Part shown: positions 19,139 to 28,634 of the stretch, piece by piece | Layout: each line of letters opens with the position of its first letter | How positions within the stretch are numbered: the stretch's first letter is position 1 | DNA from: Clostridiaceae bacterium 14S0207 | GTDB taxonomy: Bacteria > Bacillota > Clostridia > Clostridiales > Clostridiaceae | DNA: 64,000 nucleotides | Reading direction: 5' to 3' | Assembly (NCBI GenBank): GCA_003288255.1 | Contig: CP026600.1 | Span: 868,001-932,000 of the forward strand | Translations under genes and position numbers: made by a program | The notes under the pieces: generated by a model | The model's input: only the letters and a program-made list of their open reading frames with translations | Told to the model about the DNA's origin: nothing | Databases searched by the model: none

Positions 19139-19232
19139 TTTATTTTCAATGAACTTTTGTGTTTACAAAAGAGGCATACTAATGCATAATATAATAGTAT
19201 TAGAAGAGGGAAACCAAGGAGGAATGAAAGTT

Positions 19233-19868
19233 ATGAGACTTAGAAAAAATTGGTCAGCTAGACCTCAAATGGAGGCTAGTTCATTCTGTATATATAATCC
19301 ATACGAATTAAAAGGAAAATGGCATGAGGTTTTTGGAAACAATAACGAAATTCATTTAGAATTAGGTTGTGGAAGAGGAACTTTTATATGTGAGATGGCA
19401 AAAAGAAATCCAAATAAAAATTTTATTGCAGTTGATTTAAAAGATGAAGTTTTGATATATGTACTTAGAAAAATTGAACAAGAAGAATTAGAAAATGTAA
19501 GAATTATGCCATTAAATATAATGCTTATAAAAGACGTTTTTGAGGAAGAGGAGATAAGCAACATTTACTTGAATTTTTCAACACCATGGCCAAAAGATAG
19601 ACATAATAAAAGAAGATTAAGTTATCCTACTTTTCTTCAGATATATAAAAAGTTCCTAAAAAAAGATGGATCAATAAGACTCAAAACAGATAATAGAATG
19701 TTTTTTAAGGATTCTATAGAATATTTTAAAAAGGAACAGTTTAAAATAATATTTGAAACTTTTGATTTACATAATAGTGAGTATAAAGATGAGAACATAG
19801 TAACAGAATATGAAGATAAATTTTCTAAAATGGGAATGAATATTATGTTTTTAATAGCTCAGTATTAA
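19233..19868 (+). CDS. trmB: tRNA (guanine-N7-)-methyltransferase
   Basis: Makes m7G46 in tRNA using S-adenosylmethionine. 211 residues from ATG at 19233 (MRLRKNWSARPQ), 10 nt after AAGGAGGA; an ATG at 19224 touches that site and the longer open frame upstream lacks a site. SAM motif HLELGCGRGTF (near residue 43), then NFIAVDLKDEVL, the family block NFSTPWPKDRHNKRRLSYPTFL, and GSIRLKTDNRMFF. Usual family motif is FxDPWPK; here Ser-Thr-Pro replaces xDP, seen in some clostridial members. Single gene. Confidence 0.94.
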   Translation: MRLRKNWSARPQMEASSFCIYNPYELKGKWHEVFGNNNEIHLELGCGRGTFICEMAKRNPNKNFIAVDLKDEVLIYVLRKIEQEELENVRIMPLNIMLIKDVFEEEEISNIYLNFSTPWPKDRHNKRRLSYPTFLQIYKKFLKKDGSIRLKTDNRMFFKDSIEYFKKEQFKIIFETFDLHNSEYKDENIVTEYEDKFSKMGMNIMFLIAQY

Positions 19869-19959
19869 TATAAGAGACAAGTATAAATAAAAATAGTATA
19901 GACTAACAAAAGGTTATACTATAAAAAATTACTAGTGATTTATGGAGGCAAAAACTAAC

Positions 19960-20556
19960 ATGCAGACAAATTCTGAGATTAGAGGTTATGCAAGATATCG
20001 TCTTAAAGGGAATTGGGGAAATGCAATTTTAGTATTTATAATTTTTTCTGTTATTACCGGTGTTACAGCAATGATACCGTTTTTAGGTTGGGCAGCAGGC
20101 ATTGTAATATTTGGACCTATGCTTTTTGGAATTAACGGTTTCTATTTAAGGCTTATAAAAGGAGAACCTATATCTATAGAAAATATTTTTTTCGGTTTTG
20201 AAAGATGTTTTGGAGGTTCATTAATAGCAAGTATTTTAATAGCTATTTATACATTTTTGTGGACATTGCTATTTATAATTCCAGGAATAATAAAATCATT
20301 AAGTTATTCACAAGTTTATTTTATACTTAATGATAATCCTGATATGAGCGCCAATCAAGCTATAACTTTAAGCAGACAAATGATGAATGGATATAAAGGC
20401 AAACTTTTAATGCTTCATTTAAGTTTTATTGGCTGGGCAATATTATGTACTTTGACTTTTGGAATAGGTTATTTATGGTTAACACCATATATTCACACTT
20501 CTTTAGCTAAATTTTACGAGGAGATAAAGAATAATAATCAAATAGAATCAGAATAG
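19960..20556 (+). CDS. DUF975 family membrane protein
   Basis: 198 residues. The ATG at 19960 is preferred over 19942 because GGAGG overlaps the earlier ATG; spacing is then 11 nt. Starts with the typical soluble tip EIRGYARYRLKGNWGNAI and has four to five membrane segments, with GPMLFGINGFYLRLIKGEP, SYSQVYFILNDNPDMSANQAI and GYLWLTPYIHTSLAKFYEE characteristic of DUF975. Function of the family is not established. Convergent with the GDPD gene; a shared terminator lies between. Confidence 0.87.
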   Translation: MQTNSEIRGYARYRLKGNWGNAILVFIIFSVITGVTAMIPFLGWAAGIVIFGPMLFGINGFYLRLIKGEPISIENIFFGFERCFGGSLIASILIAIYTFLWTLLFIIPGIIKSLSYSQVYFILNDNPDMSANQAITLSRQMMNGYKGKLLMLHLSFIGWAILCTLTFGIGYLWLTPYIHTSLAKFYEEIKNNNQIESE

Positions 20557-20589
20557 TAATATAAAATTATAATACTTTAAAAAGTAAAA

Positions 20590-20630
20590 AAACACTATTA
20601 CATATCTTATATAATAGTGTTTCTTTTATC
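20590..20630. terminator. Bidirectional terminator, DUF975 / GDPD
   Basis: AAACACTATTA (20590-20600) with TAATAGTGTTT (20612-20622), then a T-rich run; the A-run before it serves the opposite strand. Confidence 0.85.
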
Positions 20631-20631
20631 T

Positions 20632-22434
20632 TTATTTTAAAACATCATCTAAACGTTCTTCTTTTTTTCTATCATTTAATAAATTTCTCATTAATTTAGG
20701 ATAATTTGTAATTATGTTATCAACTTTCATGTCTATTAAAGAGTTTGCATCAGTTTCATCATCTACAGTCCAAACATGTACTTGCCTTCCAAGATTATGT
20801 GCTCTTTTTACAAAGGCTTTAGTAACATTAGTTCTTTCTATACTATAAAAATCAACATCCATGGAAGAAAGATTTCCTAATGCTACAAACATAATATACC
20901 CTATTTTTATATTAGGATTTAATTTTCTAACCTCTTTTAATACATCGTAATCTAAAGAAGTTACAACACATTGGTCAATAAAGTTTTCTTTTTCAATTAA
21001 GTTTACTACAGATGTAACTAAATTTTTCTCATGTCCATTTAACTTAATTTCTATATTTAACTTAATTTTATTTTTCGAAAGTTTAATAGCTTCTTCTAAA
21101 GTAGGAATTTTTTCGCCTTTAAAAACAGGTGAAAAATTACTTCCAACATCATATGTCTTTATTTCTTTTAATGTTACATCATATACATTTTTATCTATAT
21201 TAGATATTCGCTTAAAATTTGAATCATGGGTTAGCACTAGGTTTCCATCCTTGGTCTCTTGTACATCTATTTCAGCAAAATCTGCATTAACATCGATGGC
21301 GGACTTTATGGCACTTAAGGTGTTTTCTGGGGCAACAGAAGAGTTGCCCCTATGAGCAGTTATTTGCGTATTGTTTTTTAAATCTTGAGAATAAAACAAT
21401 ATGGAAACTATTAAGAATAAAAAACAAGCAAGAAACAATATAAGAATTCTAAATAAAGGTTTATTTTTTTTTATCTTTTGTAAAGTTAAATCTTTTTCAA
21501 TTAGAAAACTTGGATGTAAATTATAATAATTACTATGATGTTTTGAAATATGAAAATATAATCGAGTAATTACTATAACGGTTAAAGGTGTAGTAAATAA
21601 AGAAAATATTATTAAAAATGAGCTTTGTAGAGTGCTATAAAGAGATAGAATATTAATAGATGCTAAAGAGCTCGGACCTATTTTAAAGATTAAAATAGGT
21701 ATACTTATAGAAAATATAACCATCAATAACATACTAATAATAAATACAATAATATGAATAAAAATAATTATTGAAGAAATATATATATATTTGCCTTTTG
21801 AAATTTTTTTACTTGTTTTTATAGATTTAGTAAAAGATTTTCCTTCTATTATGGATATATGTAGGGCAAATAACCATCTTATTAAAAAAAAGTAAGACGC
21901 AACAAATAAAATAATTAATAGTATATTACCTAAAGTACTTTCTTCCAAAGCATTTAATATATAATTAGGAATAGTCAAGGAGCTAATGAAGCTTGAATTA
22001 AGCCCTAAATTTAATAGAGGAACTAAAACTAATATATATAAAAGTATTTTTAAAGAACCTATACTAAATATTTTGGGTAAATTTTGTATTGAACCTATGA
22101 AAGCTCTTTTTAAATTAGGTTTTATTCCAAAATATATGTCACGAGATATTATAATTAAGGTACCCAGTTCTAAAATAATAGAGGCACTGGCAATAATAAT
22201 TAATACCAATATACATAAGAAACCAGGAATACTTTTGGAAAAATTCAATAGATCTCCATTAGTTATAAAACTTCTTCCACTTAATGATAAAAAATAATTT
22301 ATTAAAATGGACATAAGCGGTAGAACAAAAAAGGATGTTATAAGTTTAAACATACCTTCAAATTTCAAATTTATATAAAAGCTTCTTCTAAAATCTGAAA
22401 AAGAATTTTTTATAATTTTAAAAAACGAATTCAA
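20632..22434 (-). CDS. Membrane glycerophosphodiester phosphodiesterase
   Basis: 600 residues: an N-terminal multi-pass membrane domain (GPDPase_memb type, about residues 1-340, seven or eight hydrophobic segments) fused to a catalytic GDPD domain (about 355-590). Catalytic residues are visible: TAHRGNSSVAPENT (His-Arg), FAEIDVQETKDGNLVLTHDSN (Glu-x-Asp and the second His), and NIEIK. The enzyme splits glycerophosphodiesters into an alcohol and glycerol 3-phosphate; membrane-domain forms probably act on lipids or teichoic-acid-type substrates. Start is TTG at 22434, 8 nt after AGGTG on the minus strand. Confidence 0.92.
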   Translation of the reverse strand: MNSFFKIIKNSFSDFRRSFYINLKFEGMFKLITSFFVLPLMSILINYFLSLSGRSFITNGDLLNFSKSIPGFLCILVLIIIASASIILELGTLIIISRDIYFGIKPNLKRAFIGSIQNLPKIFSIGSLKILLYILVLVPLLNLGLNSSFISSLTIPNYILNALEESTLGNILLIILFVASYFFLIRWLFALHISIIEGKSFTKSIKTSKKISKGKYIYISSIIIFIHIIVFIISMLLMVIFSISIPILIFKIGPSSLASINILSLYSTLQSSFLIIFSLFTTPLTVIVITRLYFHISKHHSNYYNLHPSFLIEKDLTLQKIKKNKPLFRILILFLACFLFLIVSILFYSQDLKNNTQITAHRGNSSVAPENTLSAIKSAIDVNADFAEIDVQETKDGNLVLTHDSNFKRISNIDKNVYDVTLKEIKTYDVGSNFSPVFKGEKIPTLEEAIKLSKNKIKLNIEIKLNGHEKNLVTSVVNLIEKENFIDQCVVTSLDYDVLKEVRKLNPNIKIGYIMFVALGNLSSMDVDFYSIERTNVTKAFVKRAHNLGRQVHVWTVDDETDANSLIDMKVDNIITNYPKLMRNLLNDRKKEERLDDVLK

Positions 22435-22630
22435 TATATAGCACCTGCCTATCTTTTCAAATATAAATAATGATAATTATACATCTAAAATCTTAATTTA
22501 TTGTTAAATTTTCATTTTATTTATCATAAAACTTAAAATTATTTAGTATAATTACTTATTATATTAATCCATTGGATAAAGTTGGTTTTGAAAAGTTGTC
22601 TTTATTTACAATATATGTATAATAAATAAA
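22435..22630. other. Upstream region of the GDPD gene, no gene seen
   Basis: AT-rich stretch between the GDPD start and the left end of the first IS. Contains the left copy of the 9-bp target duplication at 22622-22630. No clear promoter could be assigned. Confidence 0.4.
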
Positions 22631-24187
22631 GTTAGTGTAAAATTACTGTAGGATATTTTTCAACAAAAAATAGAAAAAGAGACACCCTTTTGGTAATATG
22701 TTAAGTGACTAAACAAAACATAGAAAGGATGTCTCTTATGAATATTATACAGGATTTTATGGAAAATGGCATTAAAAATTTATTTGAATTATTAGGAAAA
22801 GAGCTAAAAAACAAAGGAGATTTTTCTAAATTTGTACTAGAGTTAAAGAAACAATTAGACAGTTTAGGTATTAAAATATGTAAAACTGCGTTAGCAGCAG
22901 CCGATGAGGCTATACGAATAGAACCTAATGGTAAAAATCAGTGGGTAGTGGAAAGAAGAGATAAAAAAACATTGTTAACTACGTTTGGTGAAATTAAATA
23001 TGAAAGGACATATTACAAATCCAAGAAAGATAATGAGTATAAATACCTATCGGATGAATTTTTAGGTATAGATTGTCATGATAGAATGGACTTATCATTA
23101 AAAGCACAGCTTGTAAAAGAAGCAGTGGATGTTGCCTATGATAAAAGTGCTAAAAAGACAATTGAATCTATCGATTTATCATCTCAAACTGTTATGAATA
23201 CAATAAGAGAACTTGGAGAAATACCTAATATTACATATAAGGATCAATGCCAAGTAGAAGAAAGCAAAAAAACAAAAGTTAAATATTTATATGTAGAAGC
23301 TGATGAAGATCATGTAGCTCTACAAAATGGTAAATCAGTTATGCCACGTCTTGTATATGTTCATGAGGGGTATGAGCATTCAAACAGCAAAAGAAAGAAA
23401 TTAAAAAACATACATTATTTTTCTGGAATTTATAATAATATTGAAGAATTATGGCTTGAGGTAGTTGATTATATTTATAATCAATATGATATTGACAACA
23501 TAGAAAATATATTTGTATCTGGAGATGGCGCTGCATGGATAAAACAAGGAATTAGTTGGATACCTAAGAGTGTATACCTTCTAGATAGATTTCACATTAA
23601 TAAATATATTTTAAAGGCAACAACACATAATCATAAATATAGATTCCATATATGGGAAAGTATAAATAATTGTAATTTAAAAGAATTGGATAAGATTTTT
23701 AAAGATCTCATAGATTCAACAGAAAACGAAAATAAAATTCAGCAAATAAAAGATTCAAGAAAATATATCAAGAGTAACTGGGAAGGTATTGTGAATTATT
23801 ACAAAAAAAGCGGAGCTATTAATTGTAGTGCTGAAGGACATATAAGCCATATCCTATCGGATAGATTGAGTAGTAGACCATTGGGATGGAGCGTACAAGG
23901 AGTTCATCAGGTGTCACGTCTTAGAGCCTATACGGCTAATGGCGGAGCCATTTATGAATTATTCGAAAAAACATTAAAGAAAAAGAAAAACTATTTTTAC
24001 TTATCTAAGAAAGTAGTAAATTCAACAATGAAAAATAAATGCATAGAAAAATTTAATAATATAGAATCTTTAAATACTGGTAAAAAAACAGGACTAAATT
24101 ATTTGCTTAAAGCACTTAGAGGAGCTTAATTTAACATATTCTAGGGAAAGTCTGTATTTTTTTAACCGACAGTAACTTGACGCTATC
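22631..24187 (+). mobile_element. ISLre2-type insertion sequence, copy 1 (intact)
   Basis: 1557 bp. The ends are imperfect inverted repeats: GTTAGTGTAAAATTACTGT at the left matches the reverse complement of the right end (GATAGCGTCAAGTTACTGT) at most positions. The 9 bp outside both ends are identical (ATAAATAAA at 22622-22630 and 24188-24196), a target-site duplication. Comparison with copy 2, which starts and stops at the same bases, fixes the borders. Confidence 0.93.
22738..24129 (+). CDS. ISLre2 family transposase (UPF0236)
   Basis: 463 residues from ATG at 22738 (MNIIQDFMENGIKNLFELLG), behind GAAAGGATG; the longer frame from 22705 is less likely. Family features: TTFGEIKYERTYYK, ADEDHVALQNGK with an acidic pair, VSGDGAAWIKQG, YLLDRFHINKY and the C-terminal GHISHILSDRLSSRPLGWS. 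Open throughout, so the element may be able to move itself and copy 2. Confidence 0.93.
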   Translation: MNIIQDFMENGIKNLFELLGKELKNKGDFSKFVLELKKQLDSLGIKICKTALAAADEAIRIEPNGKNQWVVERRDKKTLLTTFGEIKYERTYYKSKKDNEYKYLSDEFLGIDCHDRMDLSLKAQLVKEAVDVAYDKSAKKTIESIDLSSQTVMNTIRELGEIPNITYKDQCQVEESKKTKVKYLYVEADEDHVALQNGKSVMPRLVYVHEGYEHSNSKRKKLKNIHYFSGIYNNIEELWLEVVDYIYNQYDIDNIENIFVSGDGAAWIKQGISWIPKSVYLLDRFHINKYILKATTHNHKYRFHIWESINNCNLKELDKIFKDLIDSTENENKIQQIKDSRKYIKSNWEGIVNYYKKSGAINCSAEGHISHILSDRLSSRPLGWSVQGVHQVSRLRAYTANGGAIYELFEKTLKKKKNYFYLSKKVVNSTMKNKCIEKFNNIESLNTGKKTGLNYLLKALRGA

Positions 24188-24338
24188 ATAAATAAAAACA
24201 AGTATTAAGTTTTCATAAAAAAATAATCAAAATTTGTTATATGAAATTAGTAGCAATTTTATAGGTTTATAAATATAATAGATATAATATACTTTGAAAT
24301 TGAGAAATTACTATAGAGAAAAGGGGTTTAATAGCATT

Positions 24339-24641
24339 ATGAATATTTTTTGGATATTTATTGGATCATTTATAGCAATATTAGGTTGCATAATTAATAG
24401 TTTTAAATGGGGAGTAGTTACGATATTAGATGAAAATGCCCAAAAAGGTAATAAGAAAAATGAAAAGGTATTCTCCGAATGGATAGGCGCTAATTTAATA
24501 ATGACAGGTGGTATAGTAGCTATACTGTCACTTATAGGAATAGTGTTAAAAATTAATTCTACATTATTAGTAGTAGTTGCATTAATAATAAGTGTTTTGA
24601 AAATATTTACGGGATGGAGAAGTTTTCAACCTAAGAAATAA
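24339..24641 (+). CDS. Small integral membrane protein
   Basis: About 100 residues from the ATG at 24339 (MNIFWIFIGSFIAILGCI), with AAAAGGGG about 12 nt before; the frame is open further upstream from TTG 24294 but that start has no site. Three hydrophobic segments (1-18, ~52-70, ~75-95) and a charged loop DENAQKGNKKNEKVFSEW. Resembles DUF3784-type small clostridial membrane proteins; family not certain. Lies between the two IS copies, just right of the first. Confidence 0.7.
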   Translation: MNIFWIFIGSFIAILGCIINSFKWGVVTILDENAQKGNKKNEKVFSEWIGANLIMTGGIVAILSLIGIVLKINSTLLVVVALIISVLKIFTGWRSFQPKK

Positions 24642-24645
24642 GATA

Positions 24646-24695
24646 AAGAGACAAGTATTTAGAACTTTGAATATAGTTTTAAATACTTGTCTCTT
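24646..24695. terminator. 15-bp perfect inverted repeat, probable terminator
   Basis: AAGAGACAAGTATTT (24646-24660) and AAATACTTGTCTCTT (24681-24695) are perfectly complementary with a 20-nt loop. It lies between convergent genes; the U-tracts are short. Confidence 0.65.
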
Positions 24696-24712
24696 ATGGA
24701 CTTAAGTAAATT

Positions 24713-26011
24713 TTAACATTTTTTAGATGTCATAATATCTAAGATTAGATTATCGGTTTCTTTCATACCTTCCGAACCAATTTTAGCAAGGTTTTTAATG
24801 GTTTCTTCAATATTGTCATTAATAATTCCATCTTGACAAGAAATTTCTATATTATCCATTGCAAGCAGTGCGGATTGCATAGCTGCACTAACCCCTGTAG
24901 AAACTTTAAGTGCACAGCCAGTCTTTGCACCATCACAAATCATTCCCACAATATTTCCAGCCATGTTTTTTATGGCGTATTTAATTTTTTTCAAATCGCC
25001 ACCTAATAAATAAACTATACCTGCACTAGCACCGGAAGCAGATACTACACATCCACAAAGTGCAGATAATCTTCCAAGATATGATTTTATATGAATAGCA
25101 ATTAAATTAGCCAAGGCAAGAGCACGAATTTGTGTTTCTTTAGAAACTTTTAGTTTTTCACAAACAGCAACAACAGGTAACATAACGGTAAGACCCTGAT
25201 TACCACTTCCAGAATTACTCATAACAGGCAACATACAACCAGCCATTCTAGCATCAGAAGCACCTGCAGTTAAAGCCATGGCATAGTTTTGGATATCATC
25301 ACCAATAAGACCGGATTTCATTTTAGAATAAATTGTTTTCCCGACTTTTAATCCATAGTCGTTAGTAATTCCTTCTACACCTATTTTTTTATTCATTTCA
25401 GCTCCATCTAAAAGAAAACTAATTTTGTTATGGTCTACATTCATAATGAAGTCGTAAATTTCATCAATATTAGTATGTTGAATTTCTTCGGTGCAACAAC
25501 ATTGCTCCTCTTTTTTTGAATCTTCTATTTCATTATTAACTATAAGTTTATTATTTAATTTTACTGATACTATATTTGAGTGATTATCTTTAATTATAGT
25601 TGTACATTTTCCATTAATACCATTACAAGTAACTTCTACATATAGTTTATTTGGTACTTTTTTAGGTAATACAGTTACTTTATTTTCTTTTAAAAGTTGT
25701 TTTGATTTATATATATCTTCTTTATTTATATTTTTTAAAACTTCTAGGCCAGCTTTAGAATTTCCACCTATACAACCTAAAGCGGCTGCAATATTAAGTC
25801 CGACCATACCTGTGCCAGGGATACCTACTCCCATACCATTTTTTAAAATATTATTACTTACATATACTTCTATATTATCGATTAATCCACCTAAGGTTTC
25901 ACTAGATTTGCTAGCTGCAAGTGCAACAGCAATAGGTTCTGTACAACCAAGAGCAGGAACTATTTCTTTAGTTAAAAGTTGTATAAAATAGTTTTCATTA
26001 TGTGTTTTCAT
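24713..26011 (-). CDS. cyuA: L-cysteine desulfidase / serine dehydratase-alpha-like protein (UPF0597, CyuA)
   Basis: 432 residues from the ATG at 26011 (MKTHNENYFIQLL), 8 nt after AAAGGA; the annotated longer frame has no site. The family (YhaM/CyuA) uses a [4Fe-4S] cluster to break L-cysteine into pyruvate, ammonia and sulfide. Conserved blocks: PALGCTEPIAVALA, GIPGTGMVGLNIAAALG, ARMAGCMLPVMSNSGSGNQGL, CGCVVSASGASAGIVYL and GMICDGAKTGCALK, which hold the cluster cysteines. A run CCCTEE in the middle linker is unusual. Substrate could be cysteine or serine; cysteine is better supported by family knowledge. Flanked on both sides by ISLre2 copies. Confidence 0.87.
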   Translation of the reverse strand: MKTHNENYFIQLLTKEIVPALGCTEPIAVALAASKSSETLGGLIDNIEVYVSNNILKNGMGVGIPGTGMVGLNIAAALGCIGGNSKAGLEVLKNINKEDIYKSKQLLKENKVTVLPKKVPNKLYVEVTCNGINGKCTTIIKDNHSNIVSVKLNNKLIVNNEIEDSKKEEQCCCTEEIQHTNIDEIYDFIMNVDHNKISFLLDGAEMNKKIGVEGITNDYGLKVGKTIYSKMKSGLIGDDIQNYAMALTAGASDARMAGCMLPVMSNSGSGNQGLTVMLPVVAVCEKLKVSKETQIRALALANLIAIHIKSYLGRLSALCGCVVSASGASAGIVYLLGGDLKKIKYAIKNMAGNIVGMICDGAKTGCALKVSTGVSAAMQSALLAMDNIEISCQDGIINDNIEETIKNLAKIGSEGMKETDNLILDIMTSKKC

Positions 26012-26166
26012 AATACCCATCCTTTCAAATAAAAAATAACTTGTAATGTTAAAAAATATACAATCTATAAAATCATTATAAGCCAAATTAAATAGTTATA
26101 AAAGTAAAAAAATAAAATTATAGTAATATATTTAAAAAAATATAGGATGAATACAGAAGTTTACAT

Positions 26167-27723
26167 GTTAGTGTAAAATTACTGTAGGATATTTTTCAAT
26201 AAAAAATAGAAAAAGAGACACCCTTTTGGTAATATGTTAAGTGACTAAACAAAACATAGAAAGGATGTCTCTTATGAATATTATACAGGATTTTATGGAA
26301 AATGGAATTAAAAATTTATTTGAATTATTAGGAAAAGAGCTAAAAAACAAAGGACATTTTTCTAAATTTGTACTAGAGTTAAAGAAACAATTAGACAGTT
26401 TAGGTATTGAAATATGTAAAACTGCGTTAGCAGTAGCCGATGAGGCTATACGAATAGAACCTAATGGTAAAAATCAGTGGGTAGTGGAAAGAAGAGATAA
26501 AAAAACATTGTTAACTACGTTTGGTGAAATTAAATATGAAAGGACATATTACAAATCCAAGAAAGATAATGAGTATAAATACCTATCGGATGAATTTTTA
26601 GGTATAGATTGTCATGATAGAATGGACTTATCATTAAAAGCACAGCTTGTAAAAGAAGCAGTGGATGTTGCCTATGATAAAAGTGCTAAAAAGACAATTG
26701 AATCTATCGATTTATCATCTCAAACTGTTATGAATACAATAAGAGAACTTGGAGAAATACCTAATATTACATATAAGGATCAATGCCAAGTAGAAGAAAG
26801 CAAAAAAACAAAAGTTAAATATTTATATGTAGAAGCTGATGAAGATCATGTAGCTCTACAAAATGGTAAATCAGTTATGCCACGTCTTGTATATGTTCAT
26901 GAGGGGTATGAGCATTGAAACAGCAAAAGAAAGAAATTAAAAAACATACATTATTTTTCTGCAATTTATAATAATATTGAAGAATTATGGCTTGAGGTAG
27001 TTGATTATATTTATAATCAATATGAAATTGACAACATAGAAAATATATTTGTATCTGGAGATGGCGCTGCATGGATAAAACAAGGAATTAGTTGGATACC
27101 TAAGAGTGTATACCTTCTAGATAGATTTCACATTAATAAATATATTTTAAAGGCAACAACACATAATCATAAATATAGATTCCATATATGGGAAAGTATA
27201 AATAATCGTAATTTAAAAGAATTGGATAAGATTTTTAAAGATCTCATAGATTCAACAGAAAACAAAAATAAAATTCGGCAAATAAAAGATTCAAGAAAAT
27301 ATATCAAGAGTAACTGGGAAGGTATTGTGAATTATTACAAAAAAAGCGGAGCTATTAATTGTAGTGCTGAAGGACATATAAGCCATATCCTATCGGATAG
27401 ATTGAGTAGTAGACCATTGGGATGGAGCGTACAAGGAGTTCATCAGATGTCACGTCTTAGAGCCTATACGGCTAATGGCGGAGCCATTTATGAATTATTC
27501 GAAAAAACATTAAAGAAAAAGAAAAACTATTTTTACTTATCTAAGAAAGTAGTAAATTCAACAATGAAAAATAAATGCATAGAAAAATTTAATAATATAG
27601 AATCTTTAAATACTGGTAAAAAAACAGAACTAAATTATTTGCTTAAAGCACTTAGAGGAGCTTAATTTAACATATTCTAGGGAAAGTCTGTATTTTTTTA
27701 ACCGATAGTAACTTAACGCTATC
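26167..27723 (+). mobile_element. ISLre2-type insertion sequence, copy 2 (transposase interrupted)
   Basis: 1557 bp, same orientation and same ends as copy 1, nearly identical throughout. Target duplication AGTTTACAT at 26158-26166 and 27724-27732. The duplication differs from that of copy 1, so each copy inserted independently. Confidence 0.93.
26274..27665 (+). pseudogene. ISLre2 transposase with in-frame stop
   Basis: Same 1392-nt frame as copy 1, but codon 215 is TGA (26916-26918) where copy 1 has TCA. The reading frame is otherwise open to 27665. A handful of other single-base differences from copy 1 are visible (for example 27472-type G/A changes and Gly/Arg or Asp/His replacements). 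The protein is cut before the conserved GDGAAW and SDRLSSRPLGWS blocks, so it should be inactive. Confidence 0.92.
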
Positions 27724-27790
27724 AGTTTACATAAGTTATTTGAAAAAATAGAAAACAAATTGAAAATTCTAAAAACAATACATTTTAAAA

Positions 27791-28288
27791 TCAATGAAAG
27801 TAAAATACTTTTCCTACTATTGAATCAACAGGATATAAACCTTCCTCTCTACTATCATAAGAAGAATTTCTGTTATCTCCCATGAAAAATATTTTATCTT
27901 TAGGAATTTTCAAATTTAAGTTTTTATTGTTAATCATTGTTTCCTTTATATAAGGTTCACTTAAAAGTTTTCCATTTCTATAGACTTTGTTATCATTTAT
28001 TTCTATAAAGTCTCCAGGTATTCCTATAAGTCTTTTTACAAGTAAGTTTCTTTTATCAGTTTTATCCGTTTTTAAAATGACAATATCTCCAGGTTTTGGT
28101 GAATCTATTTTAGTATAAAGTTTGTTAACAAATAAAATTCCTTTATGATGCAAGGTATTATCCATTGAATGACCATCTACTATAGAGATCATAAAAATTT
28201 TGCTTAGTAAAAATCCACAGAAACCTCCTATAAAAATGGGAATAAGTAAAGACTTATAAATCTTTTTCTTGTTTTGTATTTTTTTCAT
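27791..28288 (-). CDS. lepB: Signal peptidase I
   Basis: Membrane serine protease that removes signal peptides of exported proteins. 165 residues with one N-terminal membrane helix (LLIPIFIGGFCGFLLSKIFM, ~15-34). The catalytic Ser is in VDGHSMDNTL and the catalytic Lys in LLVKRLIGIPGD; box E is MGDNRNSSYDSR. Start ATG behind AAAGGAGAG on the minus strand. Single gene beside the right end of the second IS, which inserted beyond its 3' end and left it intact. Confidence 0.95.
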   Translation of the reverse strand: MKKIQNKKKIYKSLLIPIFIGGFCGFLLSKIFMISIVDGHSMDNTLHHKGILFVNKLYTKIDSPKPGDIVILKTDKTDKRNLLVKRLIGIPGDFIEINDNKVYRNGKLLSEPYIKETMINNKNLNLKIPKDKIFFMGDNRNSSYDSREEGLYPVDSIVGKVFYFH

Positions 28289-28373
28289 ATATAACTCTCC
28301 TTTAGAATAAATTTCTAGATTACTTATATGTATAAGTAAATAATTTCATAAAGTTAAAAAGTAGTGTAAAGAG

Positions 28374-28402
28374 TTGAAATAGTTTTGTATATTAAGTATA
28401 AA
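28374..28402 (+). promoter_or_regulatory. Probable sigma-A promoter, DUF421 operon
   Basis: TTGAAA (28374-28379) and TATAAA (28397-28402), spacing 17. Gives a ~225-nt leader with an inverted repeat AAGTTAG (28583-28589)/CTAACTT (28609-28615). A second TATAAT at 28571-28576 lacks a fitting -35 and might be used by a sporulation sigma factor. Confidence 0.5.
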
Positions 28403-28634
28403 GTATGGTTATCTTGTGGAATAAAATTACAAATTATCAATATTATTAACAAATAATATAAAGTTAATCATAAATTTAAAAAGATTTTATAATATTAATA
28501 TGAAAGTTAAGAAGAATAGTTACTTAAAATTATGTAATAAGTTAAAGGCGTTTGATATAAATTTATCTCGTATAATTTTAATAAGTTAGGAGAATATATT
28601 ATGGAGTGCTAACTTTATAAAGGAGATGAAAAAT

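Noticed and set aside
19122-19232. Longer N-terminus for TrmB
   Set aside because: It would start inside the preceding terminator's T-run and lacks a ribosome site; the ATG at 19233 gives the family N-terminus.
22631-27723. Composite transposon formed by the two IS copies
   Set aside because: Each copy has its own different 9-bp target duplication, which shows separate insertions; a composite would have one duplication at the outer ends only.
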